Shown piece after piece: positions 56,186 to 64,000 of a stretch of DNA of 64,000 nt. The notes below the pieces were generated by a model, which did no database searches, was not told the origin of the DNA, and saw nothing but the letters and a program-made list of their open reading frames with translations. Made by a program: the position numbers and the translations under genes. Numbering within the stretch: position 1 is the stretch's first letter; each line of letters begins with the position of its first letter. The stretch comes from Trachythela sp. YZ-2020 (lineage: Eukaryota > Cnidaria > Anthozoa > Malacalcyonacea > Clavulariidae), in NCBI GenBank assembly GCA_016169945.1, contig JADLSH010000220.1:1922001-1986000 (forward strand). The letters are read 5' to 3'.

Positions 56186-57349
56186 ATGAGAGACTTCACA
56201 AGTACTGCCAAAGAGAAAAGCATCAAACGCGTAGAAAACATGGCCCCAAGCAGGTTTATTTTTGATATTGGCAAGAAAATCGAACAAAGCAGTCGTGAAG
56301 AGCTAAAACGAAGCACAGCTCCAAACGCCAAACGAATCGCCAAACGAAGCACAGCTCCAACAGAGGAATGGATCAAAGAAGCCCGAATGTCTGACATGAA
56401 AGCCATAGAGCTTCGTACAGCAAAACAAACACAGAATGAAAACGTCGTCAAGCTGCAACAATTCAACCCTACTTTCTACTTAAAAGATCGTAAAAAAATT
56501 CCATGTCGTTATTCTGGATGTCTGTCCACAACACGTCGACTTCGGGCAACTTCGTCTCAGGAAATCAAACAAGATCTATTCCTGTGCCAAACCCACCGCA
56601 AAAAGCTGACGGATGCTACGAGGCGTTGTGCTAAAGAGTATATTACAACAAATCCCGAAGAATTCAGAGTGGAAGATTTTATAGGCTATACGCACTTGAT
56701 TGGAAAGCTTGAACGAGCCTTCACGTTCCTTACAACTGAGAAATCGTGGTTCCCAAACAACATCGATTCCATATTGGCCGAGGTTTTTCTAAACACTCGG
56801 AATTTTCTCATTATTGCAAACGCATTGCTTAATCCGGACGAAGAAAATACGACAACTGCCTTAAGTATGTACATGAATATATTTAGTATGTTCCTTACTG
56901 AACAGAGTAAAACTCCAGAGTTGCGCCAGAATCTGTACACAGTGTTACGAAATGTGATGAATGAGGTACTTCAATATTTTGGGATTTTGTATCAATGGGT
57001 CTCCCGGCAAAACCCAGGGGCGAAATTTGGAAGTGGCTTGGGCTTGGCGCTTGGTTTCGTGGGCGCAATAAAGTACATTCTTCCATGGCCGATGCAGCTG
57101 GCCGCTACTGCTATTGGTCTTACCGCTGGCTATCTCATGGGAAGTGGCATCTACGAGTGGTGGCAAGATGCTAGTTATATAAAGCTGAAAAATGAATTGC
57201 TTCAGAAAAATATGTGTTTGAGCAATCGCAGCAATCAAGACGTGAAGAAGTGTTATATTACATTGTACTGGCTGATCGTCATGGGGACATTGTGCTTTTG
57301 CTCCATTACAAAGCCACATGGACAGACACACAAATACATCGATCTGTAA
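56186..57349 (+). CDS. Array ORF1, copy 4: full length with altered C-terminus
   Basis: Open throughout (387 aa) with the 4-codon insertion, but an A6 run near 57206 is A5, so the last roughly 50 residues are read in a different frame and end HKYIDL. All motifs up to and including the membrane segment are intact. Confidence 0.65.
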   Translation: MRDFTSTAKEKSIKRVENMAPSRFIFDIGKKIEQSSREELKRSTAPNAKRIAKRSTAPTEEWIKEARMSDMKAIELRTAKQTQNENVVKLQQFNPTFYLKDRKKIPCRYSGCLSTTRRLRATSSQEIKQDLFLCQTHRKKLTDATRRCAKEYITTNPEEFRVEDFIGYTHLIGKLERAFTFLTTEKSWFPNNIDSILAEVFLNTRNFLIIANALLNPDEENTTTALSMYMNIFSMFLTEQSKTPELRQNLYTVLRNVMNEVLQYFGILYQWVSRQNPGAKFGSGLGLALGFVGAIKYILPWPMQLAATAIGLTAGYLMGSGIYEWWQDASYIKLKNELLQKNMCLSNRSNQDVKKCYITLYWLIVMGTLCFCSITKPHGQTHKYIDL

Positions 57350-57463
57350 CTTTATGATGTCATTGAATATTCTTATTAACTTGTTTTAGCGCTATAGTTT
57401 TTCTTCAGTATTGTATACGAATTTAGCACTCTCGTTTATGAATCGAATTTATGTAACAAATTC

Positions 57464-57709
57464 ATGAACTTATTAAGAAATTGTGCACAGACGATCAAGT
57501 TCATGTTTCCTCTATGTTTCAAAGTGATTGTTCCACTGTATATCTTGATTTCAGCTGCTTTTCTTTATCGCCCGACGGGAACGCGCTTGTATTTACGATC
57601 AGTCGCTTTCAAATGTAAATATCTCGTAGTTTATCCCGGATCATATTACATATCCAAATTAATTTGCAGACATGTTCATAAATTATGTAAAAAACATTAC
57701 AATTACTGA
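57464..57709 (+). CDS. Array ORF2, copy 4
   Basis: Intact 81-codon frame. Confidence 0.5.
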   Translation: MNLLRNCAQTIKFMFPLCFKVIVPLYILISAAFLYRPTGTRLYLRSVAFKCKYLVVYPGSYYISKLICRHVHKLCKKHYNY

Positions 57710-58950
57710 TGATATAGACCAGATTGCCAGAACAGAATTTAGAATTTCGAGCAAGTGTTCCACAAAAGGTGTAGCTCATAAAAAGGAATATTGTAGGAAA
57801 GATTATTTGAAGAAATAGAACTATTTTTTTATTTTTTTGAAATTCGCACACAAATAACCGAAATCGTTGAAATTAATTCCCGCACGCGATATAAATTACG
57901 AAATGCCATATAAGGTCAGTGTTGATTGCTATAAACCGACGAAAATCCGCCATGTTGGCAATGATATCACGAGGAATTGATTGCCGTTACTTTCAAGCCG
58001 ATACGGAGCAAATATCCTGGAGATTTAGTACTTTAGTACAAAATTTTTACTCCTCTTGAAAAGTAAAATGCAGTTTTGTTTTATGAACTTTTATACGAAA
58101 CCTTTTGTATTGAACAGACGGTTGAGTTTTTCAATTATATATTAAAATAAAATTTTAGAATGTATAATAACATACCTACATGAAATATTTCAGTATTCTA
58201 TTGTTACAAAATATTCATATTTTAACTACATTTTCCGGTTTTGTAGTGTAATTTGTACGCTAAAAGCTGTAAAATTAAATTTATCTTATTGATCGTGTTG
58301 CCATGACTAGAGTGATTCAACAATTTGAAACAAATTTCCTTTGTTTGTCCTTGCACCTTAATTAAAATTCATTCATATAATTCCTTTATTTTTAAATTCT
58401 CCTCCAACAGCACGATGGCAATATATCTGCATTCGCATGCAGATACAAAAAATTAAAAAAAATAATTCTACTTCTTCAAATGCAATGAAACTTTCCAATA
58501 ATATTCCTTTTTACATGAGCTACAATTTTGGAATTAACATTTGCTCGAAAACAATAAATCTTGCCCTGGCAATTCCGATTTATTTCAACAATAATTGTAA
58601 AATTTTTAGATAATTTATGAACATGTATGCAAATTAATTTTGATATGTAATACGCGGGACAAACTTAATATCATTTAAAGAGGAAGTCATAAGCTATCGA
58701 ATGACGCATGTCCTGCTGCCAGAGAATAAACACGTCTGGAGATATTTACATTTGAAACAACTGATCGTAGATACCGTGCGTCCCACGGACAACGATAAAA
58801 AATGTCGCATACGTAATTTTCGTTGTGAACCGTAGGTCATAAACGGCATGGAATTTGAATTCTATTCTTCCAGGTATTCTTGTCATTATAATGCGAAATG
58901 GAACAATTTCCAGTGAATTCTACCGGAAATGTAAACATATTTAATATTTA

Positions 58951-60108
58951 ATGAGAGACTTCACAAGTACTGCCAAAGAGAAAAGCATCAAACGCGTAGA
59001 AAACATGGCCCCAAGCAGGTTTATTTTTGATATTGGCAAGAAAATCGAACAAAGCAGTCGTGAAGAGCTAAAACGAAGCACAGCTCCAAACGCCAAACGA
59101 ATCGCCAAACGAAGCACAGCTCCAACAGAGGAATGGATCAAAGAAGCCCGAATGTCTGACATGAAAGCCATAGAGCTTCGTACAGCAAAACAAACACAGA
59201 ATGAAAACGTCGTCAAGCTGCAACAATTCAACCTACTTTCTACTTAAAAGATCGTAAAAATTCCATGTCGTTATTCTGGATGTCTGTCCACAACACGTCG
59301 ACTTCGGGCAACTTCGTCTCAGGAAATCAAACAAGATCTATTCCTGTGCCAAACCCACCGCAAAAAGCTGACGGATGCTACGAGGCGTTGTGCTAAAGAG
59401 TATATTACAACAAATCCCGAAGAATTCAGAGTGGAAGATTTTATAGGCTATACGCACTTGATTGGAAAGCTTGAACGAGCCTTCACGTTCCTTACAACTG
59501 AGAAATCGTGGTTCCCAAACAACATCGATTCCATATTGGCCGAGGTTTTCTAAACACTCGGAATTTTCTCATTATTGCAAACGCATTGCTTAATCCGGAC
59601 GAAGAAAATACGACAACTGCCTTAAGTATGTACATGAATATATTTAGTATGTTCCTTACTGAACAGAGTAAAACTCCAGAGTTGCGCCAGAATCTGTACA
59701 CAGTGTTACGAAATGTGATGAATGAGGTACTTCAATATTTTGGGATTTTGTATCAATGGGTCTCCCGGCAAAACCCAGGGCGAAATTTGAAGTGGCTTGG
59801 GCTTGGCGCTTGGTTTCGTGGGCGCAATAAAGTACATTCTTCCATGGCCGATGCAGCTGGCCGCTACTGCTATTGGTCTTACCGCTGGCTATCTCATGGG
59901 AAGTGGCATCTACGAGTGGTGGCAAGATGCTAGTTATATAAAGCTGAAAAATGAATTGCTACAGAAAAATATGTGTTTGAGCAATCGCAGCAATCAAGAC
60001 GTGAAGAAGTGTTATATTACATTGTACTGGCTGATCGTCATGGGGACATTGTGCTTTTGCTCCATTACAAAGCCACATGGACAGACACACAAATACATCG
60101 ATCTGTAA
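58951..60108 (+). pseudogene. Array ORF1, copy 5: most damaged copy
   Basis: Several single-run losses: C3 to C2 near 59231, A7 to A5 near 59255, T5 to T4 near 59548, G4 to G3 and G2 to G1 near 59780-59790, and A6 to A5 near 59970. All are in short homopolymers; substitutions are few. Confidence 0.7.
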
Positions 60109-60222
60109 CTTTATGATGTCATTGAATATTCTTATTAACTTGTTTTAGCGCTATAGTTTTTCTTCAGTATTGTATACGAATTTAGCACTCTCGTTTATGA
60201 ATCGAATTTATGTAACAAATTC

Positions 60223-60468
60223 ATGAACTTATTAAGAAATTGTGCACAGACGATCAAGTTCATGTTTCCTCTATGTTTCAAAGTGATTGTTCCACTGTAT
60301 ATCTTGATTTCAGCTGCTTTTCTTTATCGCCCGACGGGAACGCGCTTGTATTTACGATCAGTCGCTTTCAAATGTAAATATCTCGTAGTTTATCCCGGAT
60401 CATATTACATATCCAAATTAATTTGCAGACATGTTCATAAATTATGTAAAAAACATTACAATTACTGA
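60223..60468 (+). CDS. Array ORF2, copy 5
   Basis: Intact 81-codon frame even though ORF1 in the same unit is heavily broken. Confidence 0.5.
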   Translation: MNLLRNCAQTIKFMFPLCFKVIVPLYILISAAFLYRPTGTRLYLRSVAFKCKYLVVYPGSYYISKLICRHVHKLCKKHYNY

Positions 60469-61718
60469 TGATATAGACCAGATTGCCAGAACAGAATTTA
60501 GAATTTCCGAGCAAGTGTTCCACAAAAGGTGTAGCTCATAAAAAAGGAATATTGTAGGAAAGATTATTTGAAGAAGTAGAACTATTTTTTTTATTTTTTG
60601 AAATTCGCACACAAATAACCGAAATCGTTGAAATTAATTCCCGCACGCGATATAAATTACGAAATGCCATATAAGGTCAGTGTTGATTGCTATAAACCGA
60701 CGAAAATCCGCCATGTTGGCAATGATATCACGAGGAATTGATTGCCGTTACTTTCAAGCCGATACGGTGCAAATATCCTGGAGATTTAGTACTTTAGTAC
60801 AAAATTTTTACTCCCCTTGAAAAGTAAAATGCAGTTTTGTTTTATGAACTTTAATACGAAACCTTTTGTATTGAACAGACGGTTGAGTTTTTCAATTATA
60901 TATTAAAATAAAATTTTAGAATGTATAATAACATACCTACATGAAATATTTCAGTATTCTATTGTTACAAAATATTCATATTTTAACTACATTTTCCGGT
61001 TTTGTAGTGTAATTTGTACGCTAAAAGCTGTAAAATTAAATTTATCTTATTGATCGTGTTGCCATGACTAGAGTGATTCAACAGTTTGAAACAAATTTCC
61101 TTTGTTTGTCCTTGCACCTTAATTAAAATTCATTCATATAATTCCTTTATTTTTAAATTCTCCTCCAACAGCACGATGGCAATATATCTGCATTCGCATG
61201 CAGATACAAAAAATTAAAAAAAATAATTCTACTTCTTCAAATGCAATGAAACTTTCCAATAATATTCCTTTTTACATGAGCTACAATTTTGGAATTAACA
61301 TTTGCTCGAAAACAATAAATCTTGCCCTGGCAATTCCGATTTATTTCAACAATAATTGTAAAATTTTTAGATAATTTATGAACATGTATGCAAATTAATT
61401 TTGATATGTAATACGCGGGACAAACTTAATATCATTTAAAGAGGAAGTCATAAGCTATCGAATGACGCATGTCCTGCTGCCAGAGAATAAACACGTCTGG
61501 AGATATTTACATTTGAAACAACTGATCGTAGATACCGTGCGTCCCACCGACAACGATAAAAAATGTCGCATACGTAATTTTCGTTGTGAACCGTAGGTCA
61601 TAAACGGCATGGAATTTGAATTCTATTCTTCCAGGTATTCTTGTCATTATAATGCGAAATGGAACAATTTCCAGTGAATTCTACCGGAAATGTAAACATA
61701 TTTAATATTTAATGAGAG

Positions 61719-62881
61719 ACTTCACAAGTACTGCCAAAGAAAAGCATCAAACGCGTAGAAAACATGGCCCCAAGCAGGTTTATTTTTGATATTGGCAAGA
61801 AAATCGAACAAAGCAGTCGTGAAGAGCTAAAACGAAGCACAGCTCCAAACGCCAAACGAATCGCCAAACGAAGCACAGCTCCAACAGAGGAATGGATCAA
61901 AGAAGCCCGAATGTCTGACATGAAAGCCATAGAGCTTCGTACAGCAAAACAAACACAGAATGAAAAAGTCGTCAAGCTGCAACAATTCAACCCTACTTTC
62001 TACTTAAAAGATCGTAAAAAAATTCCATGTCGTTATTCTGGATGTCTGTCCACAACACGTCGACTTCGGGCAACTTCGTCTCAGGAAATCAAACAAGATC
62101 TATTCCTGTGCCAAACCCACCGCAAAAAGCTGACGGATGCTACGAGGCGTTGTGCTAAAGAGTATATTACAACAAATCCCGAAGAATTCAGAGTGGAAGA
62201 TTTTATAGGCTATACGCACTTGATTGGAAAGCTTGAACGAGCCTTCACGTTCCTTACAACTGAGAAATCGTGGTTCCCAAACAACATCGATTCCATATTG
62301 GCCGAGGTTTTTCTAAACACTCGGAATTTTCTCATTATTGCAAACGCATTGCTTAATCCGGACGAAGAAAATACGACAACTGCCTTAAGTATGTACATGA
62401 ATATATTTAGTATGTTCCTTACTGAACAGAGTAAAACTCCAGAGTTGCGCCAGAATCTGTACACAGTGTTACGAAATGTGATGAATGAGGTACTTCAATA
62501 TTTTGGGATTTTGTATCAATGGGTCTCCCGGCAAAACCCAGGGCGAAATTTGGAAGTGGCTTGGGCTTGGCGCTTGGTTTCGTGGGCGCAATAAAGTACA
62601 TTCTTCCATGGCCGATGCAGCTGGCCGCTACTGCTATTGGTCTTACCGCTGGCTATCTCATGGGAAGTGGCATCTACGAGTGGTGGCAAGATGCTAGTTA
62701 TATAAAGCTGAAAAATGAATTGCTTCAGAAAAAATATGTGTTTGAGCAATCGCAGCAATCAAGACGTGAAGAAGTGTTATATTACATTGTACTGGCTGAT
62801 CGTCATGGGGACATTGTGCTTTTGCTCCATTACAAAGCCACATGGACAGACACACAAATACATCGATCTGTAACTTTATGA
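61719..62881 (+). pseudogene. Array ORF1, copy 6: two frameshifts
   Basis: Loss of two bases in AAAGAGAAAAG near 61739 disconnects the first Met, but the Met at residue 20 (61764) keeps the frame. A G4 to G3 change near 62541 shifts the membrane segment and tail, as in copy 2. Confidence 0.7.
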
Positions 62882-62987
62882 TGTCATTGAATATTCTTAT
62901 TAACTTGTTTTAGCGCTATAGTTTTTCTTCAGTATTGTATACGAATTTAGCACTCTCGTTTATGAATCGAATTTATGTAACAAATTC

Positions 62988-63233
62988 ATGAACTTATTAA
63001 GAAATTGTGCACAGACGATCAAGTTCATGTTTCCTCTATGTTTCAAAGTGATTGTTCCACTGTATATCTTGATTTCAGCTGCTTTTCTTTATCGCCCGAC
63101 GGGAACGCGCTTGTATTTACGATCAGTCGCTTTCAAATGTAAATATCTCGTAGTTTATCCCGGATCATATTACATATCCAAATTAATTTGCAGACATGTT
63201 CATAAATTATGTAAAAAACATTACAATTACTGA
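62988..63233 (+). CDS. Array ORF2, copy 6
   Basis: Intact 81-codon frame. The following spacer leads into the seventh unit, which begins at 63939 and is cut by the window end. Confidence 0.5.
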   Translation: MNLLRNCAQTIKFMFPLCFKVIVPLYILISAAFLYRPTGTRLYLRSVAFKCKYLVVYPGSYYISKLICRHVHKLCKKHYNY

Positions 63234-64000
63234 TGATATAGACCAGATTGCCAGAACAGAATTTAGAATTTCCGAGCAAGTGTTCCACAAAAGGTGTAGC
63301 TCATAAAAAAGGAATATTGTAGGAAAGATTATTTGAAGAAGTAGAACTATTTTTTTATTTTTGAAATTCGCACACAAATAACCGAAATCGTTGAAATTAA
63401 TTCCCGCACGCGATATAAATTACGAAATGCCATATAAGGTCAGTGTTGATTGCTATAAACCGACGAAAATCCGCCATGTTGGCAATGATATCACGAGGAA
63501 TTGATTGCCGTTACTTTCAAGCCGATACGGAGCAAATATCCTGGAGATTTAGTACTTTAGTACAAAATTTTTACTCCCCTTGAAAAGTAAAATGCAGTTT
63601 TGTTTTATGAACTTTTATACGAAACCTTTTGTATTGAACAGACGGTTGAGTTTTTCAATTATATATTAAAATAAAATTTTAGAATGTATAATAACATACC
63701 TACATGAAATATTTCAGTATTCTATTGTTACAAAATATTCATATTTTAACTACATTTTCCGGTTTTGTAGTGTAATTTGTACGCTAAAAGCTGTAAAATT
63801 AAATTTATCTTATTGATCGTGTTGCCATGACTAGAGTGATTCAACAATTTGAAACAAATTTCCTTTGTTTGTCCTTGCACCTTAATTAAAATTCATTCAT
63901 ATAATTCCTTTATTTTTAAATTCTCCTCCAACAGCACGATGGCAATATATCTGCATTCGCATGCAGATACAAAAAATTAAAAAAAATAATTCTACTTCTT

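Larger units (their letters stand above)
47364..64000 (+). repeat. Tandem array of a 2.76-kb two-ORF unit
   Basis: The landmark ATGGCAATATATCTGC recurs at 47375, 50122, 52885, 55650, 58415, 61176 and 63939, giving unit lengths of 2747, 2763, 2765, 2765, 2761 and 2763 bp. Copies 2-6 are nearly identical; copy 1 is the most different and shortest. The array enters mid-unit after the LINE 3' end and continues past the window. Each unit has about 530 bp of leader, ORF1, a 100-bp gap, ORF2 and about 700 bp of spacer holding the block shared with 45190-45345. No rRNA, snRNA or histone gene is in the unit. Confidence 0.95.

Noticed and set aside
47897..62758. Minus-strand ORFs of 60-128 codons repeated in every array unit
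   Set aside because: They mirror ORF1/ORF2 on the other strand, and repeat only because the unit repeats.

Overview
The window looks like a repeat-dense, AT-rich metazoan genome segment. Spliced genes with GT..AG introns, a piggyBac element, hAT-, Harbinger- and mariner-type insertions, non-LTR retrotransposon debris and many fold-back palindromes are all visible. The gene families present (P2X7-type cysteine domain genes, DUF4806-type genes, a CACTA-like transposase, a large cysteine-rich 'SPDTD' family) and the 'gcctgaggcgaataattg'-type hairpins suggest a cnidarian. That assignment is an inference from family content, not proof. No rRNA, convincing tRNA or CRISPR was seen.

Layout. 1-6 kb: a LINE endonuclease relic, an inverted minisatellite pair, one small spliced gene candidate, a fold-back element and an AACGTT array. 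6351-9692: a structurally complete piggyBac element with an apparently intact spliced transposase, flanked by TTAA. 10.0-15.7 kb (minus strand): a nine-exon DUF4806-like gene just downstream of a CACTA-like transposase gene. Head-to-head with that, 15.7-24.16 kb (plus strand): a decayed multi-exon gene of a repetitive nuclease-like family, interrupted by an intronic repeat and by a 2.4-kb transposon with a 9-bp target duplication that carries zinc-finger and RecQ-like exons.

26.2-37.5 kb: a P2X7-like gene on the minus strand, whose last coding exon is split by two separate insertions: a 5646-bp hAT-like element (8-bp duplication) containing a dead PIF1-like helicase, and a 2112-bp giant palindrome (3-bp duplication). 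Its 3' end meets the end of a plus-strand gene about 30 bp away. Nested MITEs sit in one of its introns. 37.7-44.1 kb: more MITE-like sequence, weak exon candidates, and a 4-kb fold-back element with roughly 1.5-kb arms around one C2H2 zinc-finger ORF.

45-64 kb: a single inverted copy of a roughly 150-bp block, a local tandem duplication, a LINE 3' end, and then a head-to-tail array of a roughly 2.76-kb unit (six full copies plus the start of a seventh, running off the window). Each unit carries two same-strand ORFs: a roughly 386-aa protein with a C/C/C/H metal-site candidate and a glycine-rich membrane segment, and an 81-aa single-span membrane protein. I do not recognise either. This array is the best candidate for an undescribed system. 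Most copies are broken only by short-run or homopolymer indels, so sequence accuracy must be checked before calling them pseudogenes.
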